Origin: Paroceanicella profunda
Lineage (GTDB): Bacteria; Pseudomonadota; Alphaproteobacteria; Rhodobacterales; Rhodobacteraceae
Length of the DNA: 64,000 bases
Assembly: GCF_005887635.2 (NCBI RefSeq)
Contig: NZ_CP040818.1
Location: forward strand, 2,262,501 to 2,326,500
Direction: 5' to 3'
Made by a program: the position numbers and the translations under genes. The notes beneath the pieces are model-generated. The model searched no databases, had not been told where the DNA came from, and was given only the letters and a program-made list of their open reading frames with translations. Shown here piece by piece: positions 48,101 to 59,429 of this stretch (positions are counted from its first letter, which is position 1; every line of letters starts with the position of its first letter).

Positions 48101-48530
48101 GGCGCTGGCCGAGCAGTTCGAAGACACGGGCAAGCTGAAGTTCCACCTCGCGCCGCCGATTCTCGCCCGCAAGGACGCGCAGGGCCGGCCGGTGAAGACC
48201 ACCTTCGGCCCGTGGATGCTGCGCGCCTTCGGCCTGCTGGCCCGGCTGAAGGGCCTGCGCGGCACCGCGCTGGACCCGTTCGGGCGCACCGGGGAACGGC
48301 GCATGGAGCGCGCGCTCATCACCCAGTACGAGGCGGACATGGCTGCGCTGATGTCCGGCATCGGCCCGCGCACCGCCGAGATCGCCGAGGCACTTGCCCG
48401 CCTGCCGCTGCAGATCCGCGGCTTCGGCCACGTGAAGGCGGCGAACGCGGCGGCAGCGGAGAAGCGGCGCGAGGAACTGCTCGCCGCCTTCCGCGCCGGC
48501 GGCAGCCCGCTGGCACAGGCCGCCGAGTAA
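45111..48530 (+). CDS. Indolepyruvate:ferredoxin oxidoreductase, fused alpha-beta type
   Basis: 1139 aa. An N-terminal thiamine-diphosphate domain carries GYRGSPLGGVD and GDDHTGESST. In the middle are CSGCPHNTSTKLPDGSRG, GGEGANWIGES and the TPP-loop ILFNDAVAMTGGQQ. A cysteine region follows (SVCEGCGDCGVQSNC; CNKDFSCLKGFCP), suitable for Fe-S clusters. The C-terminal gamma-type domain (VITGVGGTGVVTVGALL) closes it. It oxidatively decarboxylates aryl or branched 2-oxo acids to acyl-CoA in the cytoplasm. The start has GGAGG-like AGGGAGG 16 bases upstream. Confidence 0.93.
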   Translation: MELRPVTLDTRYDLDAGQVLLNGTQALVRLTLMQHARDAAAGLNTAGYVTGYRGSPLGGVDLNMAKARTLLEAAQVTFEPGLNEDLAATAVWGSQQAEMRGEGRYDGVYAMWYGKGPGVDRCGDVFRHANMAGTSRHGGVIAVMGDDHTGESSTTLHHSEFAFVDALMPVLSPAGVQEILDYGLLGWALSRYSGCWVGLKAVKDTIEVTEVVDGEPHRLDIRLPQDFAMPEDGLNIRLGDDRVPQEARLHDYKRFAAEAFARANRIDRRMMGRPGARIGIVSAGKSWLDTVHALDLLGIDAAEAERLGITTYKVGMVWPLDMTSFREWAEGLDLIICVEEKRKLLEVQMKEAIFNDRHGRRIIGWKKENGELLFSVKGALDPVLIARQLGKVLEEEGRGSEALSAARERLEAAARSDNAPEIAARLPWFCSGCPHNTSTKLPDGSRGYAGIGCHFMVQWMDRETEGFTHMGGEGANWIGESHFSSRGHVFQNLGDGTYNHSGVQAIRAALASGTNITYKILFNDAVAMTGGQQNEGNLSPQQIAHELVAMGVRKVACVTDPKEEVDHALFPGTVSFATRDDLDTVQRELREVPGVSAIVYVQTCAAEKRRRRKRGAFPDPDRRVFINPSVCEGCGDCGVQSNCVSILPKETEFGRKREIDQSACNKDFSCLKGFCPSFVTVEGGRLRKAKAAELTLPEMPEPALPAIDGTWNLVITGVGGTGVVTVGALLAMAAHLEGKGAGMMEMAGLAQKGGAVHIHCRIAEKPSDISAVRVAVGETDGLIGGDLVVAAGAKTLGLMARGRTRAVCNAHEIITGAFTRDTEFALPTDRLMLALRARIGEEAARFFDATKLAERLLGDAIYANVLMLGAAWQAGLIPLSGAALRRAIELNGAGVKGNLAAFEIGRWAVFAPREAEATLAPEVHPEEESLDTRIDIRAAHLEKYQNAGLAERYRALVAEARRHGDAFGEAVALGYHKLLTYKDEYEVARLHTETLEQALAEQFEDTGKLKFHLAPPILARKDAQGRPVKTTFGPWMLRAFGLLARLKGLRGTALDPFGRTGERRMERALITQYEADMAALMSGIGPRTAEIAEALARLPLQIRGFGHVKAANAAAAEKRREELLAAFRAGGSPLAQAAE

Positions 48531-48630
48531 CGCCGCAGGCCACGCATTCAGGAAGCCGCAAGCAGCCGGGGGCACGCGCCTCCGGCTGTTTCGTGTCCGG
48601 GCCCCCGGGGGCGGGGCGCGCGGCAGGCGC

Positions 48631-48659
48631 AAAAAAAACCCGGGCCAACCGGGCCCGGG
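48631..48659 (-). terminator. Intrinsic terminator of glnK-amtB
   Basis: CCCGGGCC (48639-48646) pairs with GGCCCGGG (48652-48659); eight A before it give a U tract on the minus strand. It lies 54 bases past the amtB stop. Confidence 0.88.
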
Positions 48660-48712
48660 CTCAAGTCGGGAGGGCCGGTTCCGGCCCCCCTGGGGATTTC
48701 GCTCCCGAAGCC

Positions 48713-50065
<1,353 letters not shown>

Positions 50066-50099
50066 TGCATCCCTCTCATGATGTTGTTTTCCCGACGGC

Positions 50100-50477
<378 letters not shown>

Positions 50478-50503
50478 TTAGCAGTTTTGACAGTTAATCC
50501 GTA

Positions 50504-50520
50504 AGCAAAGAGCATGCCAA
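50504..50520 (-). promoter_or_regulatory. Sigma-54 promoter of glnK-amtB
   Basis: The minus strand reads TTGGCATGCTCTTTGCT: the GG (-24) and GC (-12) pairs are exactly ten bases apart and match the TGGCA-N-TTGC consensus closely. It is 66 bases before the glnK ATG. This predicts RpoN/NtrC control under nitrogen limitation. GCGT-GGATT-ACGC just upstream (about 50531-50543) is a possible activator dyad. Confidence 0.82.
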
Positions 50521-50714
50521 CTGCTAAAGTGCGTGGATTACGCCGTTCTGCCAAAGGGTTGCATCCGGAGCGCGCGGGGCGCGGTCACGGTTGCGTCAGT
50601 CATCCTGCCTAAAATCCCGGCATCTGACCGGATCCGGTCAGTGATGAGGTCAGCCGGACACGGCTGAGCCCGCCCGTGAGGACGGGCGGGCCAGAGCCTT
50701 GGGAACCAGAATGA

Positions 50715-52799
50715 TCAGGCGGCGTTGCTCAGCGCGCCCTTTCGTTCAACGTCGAAGAAGCCGACCAGTTCCCGCAGGTCCGCGGCTTCGTGCTCCAGCT
50801 CGCGGGCGCGGGTGGCGCTCTGCTCGGCAAGCTCGGCGCTGCGCTGGGTCATCGCGTCCATGGCGCTGACATTGGTGGCGATCTCGGTCACGGCGGTGGC
50901 CTGTTCGCGGCTGGCGGCGGAAATGTCGCTGATGTCGACGGTGAGCGAGCTGACCGATTCGTTGATTTCTCCGAGGGCCGAGCCGGTCTCGCGCACCAGG
51001 CGGGCGCCGTCGGAGACGAGCTGGCTGCTCTCCTGCACCAGGTCGCTGATGTCCTTTGCCGCCTCGGAGGCGCGCTGGGCGAGGGTGCGGACTTCGGAGG
51101 CGACCACGGCGAAGCCCTTGCCGGCCTCCCCTGCGCGTGCCGCTTCCACGGCCGCGTTCAGTGCCAGCAGGTTGGTCTGGAAGGCGATCGAGCCGATCAC
51201 CCCGTTGATCTCGGCGATTCGCGAGGAACTGGCCTCGATGCGGGTCATCGCGGTCTGCGCCTCGCTGACCACCGCACCGCCCGCACGGGCGCGGCGGACC
51301 ACCTCCCCGACCGCGGCATCGGCGCGGCCGGTCGATTCGGCATTGGTGCGCACCGTTGCGGAAATCTCCTCGATGGTGGCAGCGGTCTCCTCCAGCGAGG
51401 CCGCCTGGTTGGTGGCACGTTCCGTGAGATCGGCGGCATCGGTGGCAATGTGGCCGGTGGCGTCGGCAATGGCGTGCGTGGCGCTCCAGATCCGGCGCAC
51501 CAGGGCGGCCAGCCGGTCCGCCGTGTCGTTGAAGGCGGTGCGCAGTGGCGCAAACTCGCCGCTCACCCTGTCTCCCACCCGCACCGAGAGGTCGCCGTGC
51601 GCCAGCCTGTCCAGCGCGGTGCCCAGGCTGGCGAGGGTCGCGTCCAGCGCCTCCTTCTCGGCGCGGGTCCGGGCGGCCTCGGCGGCCGAGCGCTCGCGCT
51701 CCTCTTCGGCCTGGTCGCGGATCCGGGCCTCCCGCGTGGCGCTTTCGGCCTGGATGCGCTGCTGCAACCGCTCGAAGGCTCGGGCAATCTCGCCGATCTC
51801 GTCATCGCGCTTGCGGCCGCGCAACCTGGTGTCCGTGCGGCCCTCGGCGAAGGCCGAGAGCGCGGCGGCGGTTTCGGTCAGCGGGCCGATCACCGCGTGG
51901 GCGAGGCGGCGGATGATCAGCGTCACCAGTGCCACCGCGATGAGGAGCAGCACCGCAACGGTGACCCAGCGCACCAGAATCAGCGTGTCGCGCGTGGATG
52001 TCGCGCTGTCCTGTTCCTCCATGGCGATGGCCTGGAGGGCGTCCAGATCGGGGCGAACCTCCCGGAAGCTCTCGGACACGGCGGCGCGCGTGGCGACGGC
52101 CTCCATCTGCAGCGCGGCGAAGGCCAGAAAGGCTGCCTCGTAGGCGCCCAGGCTGCTCACCACCGTCGCCTGCGCGGCGGCGTCGCCGAAGGCGCTGGTG
52201 GGCATGGCGCGCACTTCCTCCATGCGCTGGCGCAGCCGGTCCACGTACTTACTGTCCCCCCGCATCATGAAATCCTTCTCGTGCCGGCGCATCATCAGGA
52301 TCTTGACCATCAGCTCCGGCGCGGCGGAGGCAGGCACGCTCTCCTCCGCGTCATGCACGGCCCTGCGCAGCGTGCCCTCCAGGCCGTGGTCCTCGTCCAT
52401 CCCGAGGCGGAGCATCTCGTCGATCAGCCGGTTCACCTGCTCGGTGTGGCCGGCCCAATGCGCGGTGATGCCGTCCAGCGCGGCGGCATCTGCCTCCGGA
52501 TCGAGCGCCCGCAGGTGGGCGGCGAGCGCGGTGAATGTGTCCGGCACGCGGGCCTGCAGGTCATGCAGACGGTCGATCATTTCCGGGTTCCGGTTCAGGA
52601 TCAGCCCCAGTTCCATCCCGCGCCCGCTCAGCAGCAGCTTTTCCAGCTCCGCCGTCTCCAGCGCGAGGGCCTGGGCCGAGGTCTGCCGCCGGTCGAACCG
52701 CGTCTGCACGAAGTCCCCCACGATCCCGATGACGGCAACGAGCAGCATTCCCCCGATGGCGATGGGCGTGATGCGCAGGATGCGGGAGGAGAGTGACAT
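50715..52799 (-). CDS. Methyl-accepting chemotaxis protein with HBM-like sensor
   Basis: 694 aa from ATG 52799. TM1 at about 11-30; a large helical periplasmic region (31-270) with [17 protein letters not shown] near 171-187, the signature of the helical bimodular (HBM) sensor domain; TM2 at about 273-297; HAMP; then a cytoplasmic coiled coil with the signalling tip containing [17 protein letters not shown]. It senses a small ligand and controls CheA. The C-terminus has no obvious CheR-binding pentapeptide. Divergent from the PBP1A gene. Confidence 0.92.
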   Translation of the reverse strand: MSLSSRILRITPIAIGGMLLVAVIGIVGDFVQTRFDRRQTSAQALALETAELEKLLLSGRGMELGLILNRNPEMIDRLHDLQARVPDTFTALAAHLRALDPEADAAALDGITAHWAGHTEQVNRLIDEMLRLGMDEDHGLEGTLRRAVHDAEESVPASAAPELMVKILMMRRHEKDFMMRGDSKYVDRLRQRMEEVRAMPTSAFGDAAAQATVVSSLGAYEAAFLAFAALQMEAVATRAAVSESFREVRPDLDALQAIAMEEQDSATSTRDTLILVRWVTVAVLLLIAVALVTLIIRRLAHAVIGPLTETAAALSAFAEGRTDTRLRGRKRDDEIGEIARAFERLQQRIQAESATREARIRDQAEEERERSAAEAARTRAEKEALDATLASLGTALDRLAHGDLSVRVGDRVSGEFAPLRTAFNDTADRLAALVRRIWSATHAIADATGHIATDAADLTERATNQAASLEETAATIEEISATVRTNAESTGRADAAVGEVVRRARAGGAVVSEAQTAMTRIEASSSRIAEINGVIGSIAFQTNLLALNAAVEAARAGEAGKGFAVVASEVRTLAQRASEAAKDISDLVQESSQLVSDGARLVRETGSALGEINESVSSLTVDISDISAASREQATAVTEIATNVSAMDAMTQRSAELAEQSATRARELEHEAADLRELVGFFDVERKGALSNAA

Positions 52800-52998
52800 G
52801 GCAGGCCCCGGTTCTGTTCGTCTGCCCCACTGGTCCCACAGCGCCCCTAAGAAAGTGTTGTGTCCGGGGAGATCTTGCGGCCGCATGCGGCGTTTTTGCG
52901 CCGCAGCGGCGGAATCGCGCCGGCCGGTCTCCACAAACCCGGCGTTTGGCCTTATCCTGTGCGTTAACCAATAAGCATCGAGCAGACGAAGGCGGGCA

Positions 52999-55146
52999 AT
53001 GACGCGTGACAGCAAGACCGGCCGGGCGCGTGAGCGGCCGGCGCCGCGGCATGAGCCGGGGCGACGCAGCAAGGCGGGCGACAAGGCCGCCCGGCCGAAG
53101 GCCGCGTCGGCGGCGCGCAAGCCCGGGCTCGTGGAGCGCGGCCTGCGCCGGCTGCTGCGCGGCACCCTGCGGATCGGCTGGTGGGTCGGCCTGCGCGTCG
53201 GCCTCATCCTGCTGCTGATCGTGGGCGGGGCCACGGGGTATTTCTACTCCCAGCTGCCGCCGGTGTCCGAGCTTCTGGACGGGCGCACGCGCGGCTCCGT
53301 CACCCTGCTGGACCGGGACGGCAACGTGTTCGCCTGGCGCGGAGACCAGTTCGGCGGCCAGGTGCGCGCCTCCGAGGTCTCGCCCTGGCTGCGCGACGCG
53401 GTGCTGGCCACCGAGGACCGGCGCTTCTACTCCCACCCCGGCGTCGACCCGATGGGCATCCTGCGCGCCCTCGTGGCCAACATCGCCGCCGGCCACGCGG
53501 TGCAGGGCGGCTCCACCCTCACGCAGCAGACCGCGAAGGTGGTGTTCCTGGACAATGACCGGACCATCGAGCGCAAGCTCAAGGAGATCCCCATCGCGCT
53601 GGCGATGGAGCTGAAATACGAGAAGAACGACATTCTCTCGGTCTATCTCAACCGGGTCTACCTGGGCGCGGGCACCTACGGGTTCGAAGCCGCGGCGCAG
53701 CGCTATTTCGGCAAGAGCGCGCGTGAGGTGAACCCGGCCGAGGCGGCGATGCTGGCGGGGCTGCTGAAGGCGCCCTCGCGCTATTCGCCGACCTCGAATC
53801 TCTCCGCGGCGGAGGGCCGGGCCTCCGTCATCCTCGGGCTGATGGGCGAGCAGGGCTATCTCACCCCGGACCAGGTGGCCGATGCGCGCGCACATCCCGC
53901 CCGCCTGTCGAGCGCCGCGCAGGCCCGCGCCGGCGGATACTTCGCCGATTGGGTGATGGAGAGCGGCCCGGCCTATCTCACCCGGCAGACCACGGAGGAT
54001 GTCGACATCCTCACCACCTTCGATCCGAAGATCCAGGCCGCGGCGGAGAGCGCGATCACCCGGGTGTTCGACTCCAAGGTGAAGGAGGGCTCCGAGGCCC
54101 AGGCCGCGGTGGTGATCCTCTCCCCGGATGGCGCCGTGCGCGCCATGGTGGGCGGGCGCGACATCAGCCCCACCGCCGGGGCCTTCAACCGCGCCACCCA
54201 GGCCACGCGGCAGACCGGATCGGTGTTCAAGCCGGTGATCTACGCCACCGCCATCGTGGCCGGAAAGTCGCCGGAGGACCTGGTGGAGGACGCGCCGCTC
54301 ACCATCGACGTGCCCGGCTTCGGCGCCTGGTCGCCGAAGAACTACACCCGCTCCTATCTGGGCCACATCACCCTCACCACGGCGCTGGCCAAGTCGATCA
54401 ACACCGCTGCCGTCCGCGTGTCCGAGGACGTGGGGCGCGACAAGGTGCGGGCCATGGCGCGCCGGCTGGGCATGAGCGGCGACATGGCGCCCGGGCCGGC
54501 GCTGGCGCTGGGCACCACCGGGGCGCCCCTGCTGGAGATGACCGGCGTCTATGCCACCTTCCTCAACAAGGGCCGGCAGGCGCGCCCCTACGGCCTGCGC
54601 GAGATCCGCCTGCGCGCCGACGGCGCCGAGCTCATGGGCTCGGACCGGGTGGAGCCGGAGGAACTGCTGACCGAGAAGCAGGCCGGCCTCGTCACCTGGA
54701 TGCTGCGCGAGGTGATCCGGCAGGGCACCGGCCACCGCGCCGCGCTGCCGGACCGCGAGGTGGCGGGCAAGACCGGCACCACCTCGGCGGCGCGCGACGC
54801 CTGGTTCATCGGCTTCACCTCCGATTACGTGGTGGGCGTGTGGATGGGCTATGACGACAACCGCCCGCTCACCGGCGTCACCGGCGGCGGCCTGCCGGCG
54901 GAGATCTTCCGGGAGACGATGTCGCGGGTGGAGGCCGGCCGCCCGGCCCGCCCGCTGCCCGTGGTCGCGCCGGAGCCGAAATCCCCCGCGCTGCTCTTCG
55001 CCGACGACCGCCCGCGCCGCAGCGACCCGGATGCCGACAGCATGACCGGAAGCATCTTCCGCAACGTGCTGGACGGGCTGGGCCTGTCGGACGTGGAGAT
55101 CACCCCCGGCCGCAGCACCGGGCGCGACGATTCGAACGACCGCTGA
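52999..55146 (+). CDS. mrcA: Penicillin-binding protein 1A
   Basis: 715 aa. Basic cytoplasmic tail (1-57), one membrane anchor (about 59-80). Glycosyltransferase 51 with catalytic [15 protein letters not shown] and [14 protein letters not shown]; transpeptidase with SxxK as TGSVFKP, SxN as AKSINTAAV, and [13 protein letters not shown]. It polymerises and cross-links peptidoglycan at the inner membrane. The C-terminal 50 residues are proline/arginine-rich and likely disordered. Shorter than the E. coli protein. Confidence 0.94.
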   Translation: MTRDSKTGRARERPAPRHEPGRRSKAGDKAARPKAASAARKPGLVERGLRRLLRGTLRIGWWVGLRVGLILLLIVGGATGYFYSQLPPVSELLDGRTRGSVTLLDRDGNVFAWRGDQFGGQVRASEVSPWLRDAVLATEDRRFYSHPGVDPMGILRALVANIAAGHAVQGGSTLTQQTAKVVFLDNDRTIERKLKEIPIALAMELKYEKNDILSVYLNRVYLGAGTYGFEAAAQRYFGKSAREVNPAEAAMLAGLLKAPSRYSPTSNLSAAEGRASVILGLMGEQGYLTPDQVADARAHPARLSSAAQARAGGYFADWVMESGPAYLTRQTTEDVDILTTFDPKIQAAAESAITRVFDSKVKEGSEAQAAVVILSPDGAVRAMVGGRDISPTAGAFNRATQATRQTGSVFKPVIYATAIVAGKSPEDLVEDAPLTIDVPGFGAWSPKNYTRSYLGHITLTTALAKSINTAAVRVSEDVGRDKVRAMARRLGMSGDMAPGPALALGTTGAPLLEMTGVYATFLNKGRQARPYGLREIRLRADGAELMGSDRVEPEELLTEKQAGLVTWMLREVIRQGTGHRAALPDREVAGKTGTTSAARDAWFIGFTSDYVVGVWMGYDDNRPLTGVTGGGLPAEIFRETMSRVEAGRPARPLPVVAPEPKSPALLFADDRPRRSDPDADSMTGSIFRNVLDGLGLSDVEITPGRSTGRDDSNDR

Positions 55147-55180
55147 CCCTCCGCTGGCGGCGCTCCCGGACCGGGGCGCC

Positions 55181-55271
55181 GCCAGAGCGTCCCGCCAGAG
55201 CGTCCCGCCAGAGCGTCCCGCCAGAGCGTCCCGCCAGAGCGTCCCGCCAGAGCGTCCCGCCAGAGCGTCCC
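55181..55271. repeat. Seven exact copies of a 13-bp unit
   Basis: GCCAGAGCGTCCC repeated seven times without mismatch, 35 bases after the PBP1A stop. There are no spacers, so it is not CRISPR. The unit is not a multiple of three; three units would make a 13-residue repeating peptide only in a spurious leftward frame. Confidence 0.97.
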
Positions 55272-55509
55272 GCGCCAGCATGAGGTTTGCCCCTTCTCAG
55301 CGGCAGTTCGCGCAGTCTCGCCGATCGCTACAGAGGGCGGCTGCGGACCGGGGCGCAGAGACGCCGGACACGGCTGCGCCGGGGCGGCGGGCTGACACGG
55401 CTTCGGGGGGCAGCCCTGATCCGGCCGGAACGCCCGCGCCGGGCGCTCCGGTCGGACCACCCTGCGGGCGCCATGGAGCGCCCGGCCGTCCTTTGCGTAT
55501 CCGCTCAGG
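55272..55509. other. Intergenic region between tandem repeat and cytochrome gene
   Basis: GC-rich sequence without a convincing gene; short frames on both strands are arginine/glycine-rich. It forms the convergent 3' space between PBP1A and the cytochrome operon. I see no clear terminator. Confidence 0.5.
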
Positions 55510-56415
55510 TCAGGGCGCGCCTTCGGGCAGCACCGGCGGCAGTGCCTTGATGTAGGCGGCGAGCGCCGCGCGGTCCTCGGCCGGCAGGGCGGCGGTGTTG
55601 CGCACCACGTCGGCCATCGCGCCGCCGACACTGTCGTAATCCGGGGTGAAACCGCTCTCGAGATAATAGGCGATGTCGGAGGCCGACCAGCTCCCGAGCG
55701 GCCCCCCGGGGGTGAGGTTCGGAATCCGCCCCGCGCCATCCGGGTTCGGCCCGCCGCCGAGCCAGGCTTCCGTCACCGGCCCGCCGATCAGGTCGCGCCG
55801 GGTGTGGCACTCGCCGCAATGGCCCGGGCCCTCGGCGAGATACCGGCCGCGTGCGGCCAGCGGGTCCGCGCCCGGCATCGGCACCACCGGGTCCGGCGAG
55901 AGGTAGAGCAGCTTCCACAGCCCGATCGCCCGGTTCACCGAGAAGGGGAAGGGGATGTCATGCGGCGTGTCGGCCCGGTCCGAGGCGGGCAGGGTGCGCA
56001 GGTAGGCGAAGAGGTCGCGCAGGTCCTCCACGCGCATGCGCGCGTAGGAGGTGTAGGGGAAGGCGGGGTAATAGTGCCGCCCCTCCGGAGATGTGCCGTG
56101 CAGCATCGCGGCGACGAACTGCGCCTCGCTCCAGCCGCCGATGCCGTGCTCCGGGTCAGGGGAGATGTTGGGCACGTGGAAGGTGCCGAACTCCGACACG
56201 ATCGCCCGCCCGCCCGACAGCACCAGCCGCGCATCGCCCCCCGCGCCCTCCGCGGCATGGCAGGAGGCGCAGCCGCCGATGGTGAACACATGCGCGCCGC
56301 GCGCCGCGTCTGCGGTGTAGGCGGGCAGGTCTCCCGCCTCCACCGTCTCGGGCGCGCTGAGCGCCCAGGCCGCTCCGGCCGCGAGGACAAGGGCTCCGGC
56401 AGCCAGTTTCAGCAT
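55510..56415 (-). CDS. Secreted dihaem cytochrome c
   Basis: 301 aa from ATG 56415, which overlaps the upstream stop (TGATG). Signal peptide LKLAAGALVLAAGAAWALSA. Two haem sites, GGCASCHAAE near residue 47 and GHCGECHTRRD near 195, with likely Met ligands downstream. Typical of periplasmic electron carriers or dehydrogenase cytochrome subunits. Co-transcribed with the cytochrome c' gene; probably its electron partner, which is inference. Confidence 0.9.
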   Translation of the reverse strand: MLKLAAGALVLAAGAAWALSAPETVEAGDLPAYTADAARGAHVFTIGGCASCHAAEGAGGDARLVLSGGRAIVSEFGTFHVPNISPDPEHGIGGWSEAQFVAAMLHGTSPEGRHYYPAFPYTSYARMRVEDLRDLFAYLRTLPASDRADTPHDIPFPFSVNRAIGLWKLLYLSPDPVVPMPGADPLAARGRYLAEGPGHCGECHTRRDLIGGPVTEAWLGGGPNPDGAGRIPNLTPGGPLGSWSASDIAYYLESGFTPDYDSVGGAMADVVRNTAALPAEDRAALAAYIKALPPVLPEGAP

Positions 56416-56876
56416 CAGTTGCGCTTGACGCGGTAGTCTTCGTGGCAGGCGCGGCAGTTGGAGGCCACCTTGCCGAACACCGGCTTGAAGGCGTCGAGAT
56501 CGGCCGGGGCGGCGGCCACGGCCTCGGTGGTGTCGTCGATGAACTTCTGCACCGCGGCGCTGAAACCGGCGGCGTCCTCCCACACCTTCGGGCTGGCGGC
56601 GGTGGCGCCGCCGTCGCTGCCCTGCGGGAACATCAGCCCCAGGCCCAGGGCGCCGTTGTTGAAGGTGCGCAGCGCCGCGTCGGCCACGCGGGCATCGTAG
56701 GGCGCCTCGCCCTTCATCATCGCCCCGGCGAGCCCCATGGCCTTGCCGATGTTCTCCATCGCGTGCTGGCGCAGCGAAATCGGGTTCGACAGTTCGGCGG
56801 CGGGAAGACTGTCCTGGGCAAGGGCGAGCCCGGCCGGGCAGGCAAGAGCGGCGGCGAGAATGGCGGTTCTGAACAT
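56415..56876 (-). CDS. Cytochrome c'
   Basis: 153 aa with signal peptide (AILAAALACPAGLALAQ), a four-helix layout and the single haem motif near the C-terminus, NCRACHEDYR. Cytochromes c' bind NO or CO at a five-coordinate haem in the periplasm and protect against nitrosative stress. Length and motif position are normal. Confidence 0.93.
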   Translation of the reverse strand: MFRTAILAAALACPAGLALAQDSLPAAELSNPISLRQHAMENIGKAMGLAGAMMKGEAPYDARVADAALRTFNNGALGLGLMFPQGSDGGATAASPKVWEDAAGFSAAVQKFIDDTTEAVAAAPADLDAFKPVFGKVASNCRACHEDYRVKRN

Positions 56877-57152
56877 GGCGTCCTCCGAAAGGGCTGGCGC
56901 GTCGCGGGCCCGCGCGCGTGTGGCCTCTCCCGGATACCCCGGAACCGCCGCGGTGCAAGATCACGATTTATTCAGAATTTCCTCGCTACCCTTGCAGGCG
57001 CGGGTCGGAGTGTATTCCTTTATTACGCAACGGGCCGCTCAGCGGGTAATAATCGGCAAGTTGCCGCGCAATGCGCGAAACTCCGCTGATGACACAAAAA
57101 AGAATCAATGCTCTAATCAGGGCACGATCAACGGACTGGAGAGGAGTCTTCC

Positions 57153-57326
57153 ATGAGCCTGAGTTCGCATATCTCCCAACTTCAGAGGAAGCACGAGACG
57201 CTTTCGCAGCGCATCGAGATGGAGGCGCGCAGCCCCTCCATGGACAACCTGAAACTGACCGAGCTCAAGCGCGAGAAACTACGCCTCAAGGAGGAGATAT
57301 CCCGCCTTTCGGTGGAGCTCCATTAG
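57153..57326 (+). CDS. DUF465 / YdcH-like small protein
   Basis: 57 aa. Two-helix coiled-coil hairpin: SLSSHISQLQRKHETLSQRI and KLTELKREKLRLKEEISRL. Upstream GGAGAGGAG ends nine bases before the ATG. Widespread in alphaproteobacteria, function unknown. The 276 bases before it contain an AT-rich stretch (57010-57110) that can hold its promoter. Confidence 0.85.
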   Translation: MSLSSHISQLQRKHETLSQRIEMEARSPSMDNLKLTELKREKLRLKEEISRLSVELH

Positions 57327-57356
57327 GCAGAAGCAGGACTCCCGCCCGGTGCGCCC

Positions 57357-58217
57357 TCAGCGCCGGGCCGAGCCCCAGGCCGCCAGCGCGGCCCCGCACA
57401 CAACGAGGAGAGCCGCAAGAGCGAGGCTCTCCTCCGCCGCAGCCACCCCGGTGAGGATGAGCAGCAGCGTGGACAGCAACGGCGCGGCGTAGGACAGCAC
57501 CCCCAGCAGTTGGATGTCGCCGCGCTTCACGCCCACGTCCCACACGTAGAACGCCAGCCCCACCGGCCCCAGCCCGAGCGCCAGCACCGAGAGCCAGCCC
57601 GCGGCCCCCACCGGCCAGGCCGTCTCCTCGAAGGCAAGGTGGAAGGGGACGGAGAGCAGCGCCGTCGCGGCGCAGAACAGCATCACGCAATCGGTGGGCA
57701 CATCGCCCACCCGGCGGCTGAGCACCGAATATCCGGACCAGAACAGCGCACAGGCGAAGGCCGCAGCGTAGCCCAGGGCATTGCCGGCGCCCAGCGTGTC
57801 GCCGCCGCCCAGCAGTACCGCCACGCCGATCAGCGACACCGTTGCCCCGGCCAGGTGCGGCCAGCGCAGCCGCTCGCCGGGCAGGAAGCCGGAGAAGATC
57901 ACGATCAGCAGCGGCCAGAGATAGGCGATCAACCCGGCCGCGGCCGGCGGCGCGTTGCGCAGCGCGGTGAAGTAGAGCGCGTGATAGCCGAACAGCCCGA
58001 CGACCCCGAGCGCCCAGACCCTCGGCGCAAGGCGCGGCAGCCGCACCCGCCGCCCTCCGGCCCACATCCAGCCCAGCCCCACCCCGGCCCCGACCGCGAA
58101 GCACAGGGCGTTGAGCTGGAACGGCGGCACGGGCGCCGCGCCCACGCTGAACAGCGCGAGCGAGGACCAGAGCAGGATGGCGATGCCGCCGATCAGCGTG
58201 GCACGCCTGCGCGTCAC
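57357..58217 (-). CDS. EamA/DMT-family transporter
   Basis: 286 aa from GTG 58217, which shares GTGA with the stop of the upstream amidotransferase gene. Ten predicted membrane helices in two EamA halves; examples are FQLNALCFAVGAGVGLGW and LSVLALGLGPVGLAFYVWDVG. Probably exports or imports an amino acid or related small molecule. Coupling to a GMP-synthase-like amidotransferase is suggestive of a nitrogen-compound substrate but does not identify it. Confidence 0.87.
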   Translation of the reverse strand: MTRRRATLIGGIAILLWSSLALFSVGAAPVPPFQLNALCFAVGAGVGLGWMWAGGRRVRLPRLAPRVWALGVVGLFGYHALYFTALRNAPPAAAGLIAYLWPLLIVIFSGFLPGERLRWPHLAGATVSLIGVAVLLGGGDTLGAGNALGYAAAFACALFWSGYSVLSRRVGDVPTDCVMLFCAATALLSVPFHLAFEETAWPVGAAGWLSVLALGLGPVGLAFYVWDVGVKRGDIQLLGVLSYAAPLLSTLLLILTGVAAAEESLALAALLVVCGAALAAWGSARR

Positions 58218-58954
58218 GCCGCGCGGGCCGCCAGCGAGCGGCGGAAGCCGGAGAGGATCCAGCGCGGCCAGGGATTGTCGAGCAGCGGCGTCTCCAGGCT
58301 GGCGAGGGCCGCGTCCGCCAGCGGCTTCCCGATCGCGGCGCTGTCCCGGCGGTCCTTCACGATGGCGCGCACCACGGCGGGGGAGAACTCCGGATGGCTC
58401 TGCACCGAGATCGCCGAGGGGCGCTCGGCGTCGCCATAGGCCACGGCGGCAATCTCGCAGAACGGCGAGGCGCTCAGCACCGTCGCCTCCGCCGGCAGGG
58501 CGACCACCTGGTCCTGGTGCACCGCGAGGCCGGTATAGGCCGCGGCGCTGCCCTCCATCCAGGAGGGCCGGTTCACCAAGGGATAGTCCTGCGCGCCCAG
58601 GCCCCAGCCCTTCTCGGACTTCACCGCCCGGCCTCCCAGCGCCTCGGCCAGGATCTGATGCCCGAAGCAGATGCCGGCCAGCGGCACCCCGGCGGCCACG
58701 CAATCACTGATGAACTGCTTGAGCGGTGCGATGAAGGGGAGGTCGTCGTAAACCCCGTGCCGCGAGCCGGTGATGATCCAGGCATCGGCCTGATGCGGGC
58801 CCGACGGCGTTTCGCCATGCACCACGCTCACGGTCTGGAAGCTCAGCCGCGGGTCCTCCGCCAGCAGCATGCGCGCGAACATCGCCGGGTAGCTGCCCTC
58901 GGCGTCGACCAGATAGGCGGGGATATCCCCGGTTTCGAGAATTCCGATTCGCAT
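58214..58954 (-). CDS. GMP-synthase-like class I glutamine amidotransferase
   Basis: 246 aa from ATG 58954, with GGAGG eight bases upstream. Catalytic Cys in PLAGICFGHQILAEALGG, His and Glu in SVQSHPEFSP complete the triad. Standalone homologues are annotated as GMP synthase-like or gamma-glutamyl hydrolase-type proteins. No synthetase domain is attached. It overlaps the transporter gene. Confidence 0.9.
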   Translation of the reverse strand: MRIGILETGDIPAYLVDAEGSYPAMFARMLLAEDPRLSFQTVSVVHGETPSGPHQADAWIITGSRHGVYDDLPFIAPLKQFISDCVAAGVPLAGICFGHQILAEALGGRAVKSEKGWGLGAQDYPLVNRPSWMEGSAAAYTGLAVHQDQVVALPAEATVLSASPFCEIAAVAYGDAERPSAISVQSHPEFSPAVVRAIVKDRRDSAAIGKPLADAALASLETPLLDNPWPRWILSGFRRSLAARAA

Positions 58955-59429
58955 TGCCTGCCTCCATTTGCGGCGCACAATATCGCAATGCGCGGAAGGA
59001 GCAATCGGCGCGCGCGCGGGCTTCGCCGCGCGGCCGCACCGGCGCCATGGACGCGCTGAGGCGGCTCAGCCACGCAGGGCGCAGGCGGCGGAAGGCGTGG
59101 GGAAAACCCGTAGCGAGAGATCCGAACATCGGCCGCGCGCGGGGCCGCCCGAACGCATCGGCCGGAGACGGGCACAGGCATGTCGGGAGGCGCCCCCCCA
59201 TGCGCGGCGGCCTGAGCAGGAGGCAGAGGACCGGCAGGCGCGGAGGGGAGAACGGGCCCGGGCGGCAGCCAGCCCTTTCCCCATCTGGCGGAGGAGCCGG
59301 CGGGCGGGGCCATCTCCGGGGCAGCGCGGGGCAGGGGCGGGGGCGCAGCGCCCGGCTGCCCGGTGGTTCGGGGCGGCTGCGCGGAAGGCCGCCGCCCCGG
59401 GGCGCGCTCAGGCGGAGCGCGCCGCGCCC
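58955..59429. other. Intergenic region between amidotransferase and phaB
   Basis: 475 bases, extremely GC-rich and purine/pyrimidine-skewed, with only shadow frames. Next to the phaB stop lies GGCGCGCTC (59401-59409), loop AGGCG, GAGCGCGCC (59415-59423), a perfect nine-base-pair hairpin without a T run that probably marks the phaB 3' end. Confidence 0.6.

Noticed and set aside
55181..55271. CRISPR array
   Set aside because: The repeat units are only 13 bp and directly abut, with no spacers and no cas genes nearby.
54849..55281. Leftward frames containing a repeating 13-residue peptide
   Set aside because: The peptide repeat is a translation of the 13-bp tandem repeat; the frames overlap PBP1A and have no start signal.
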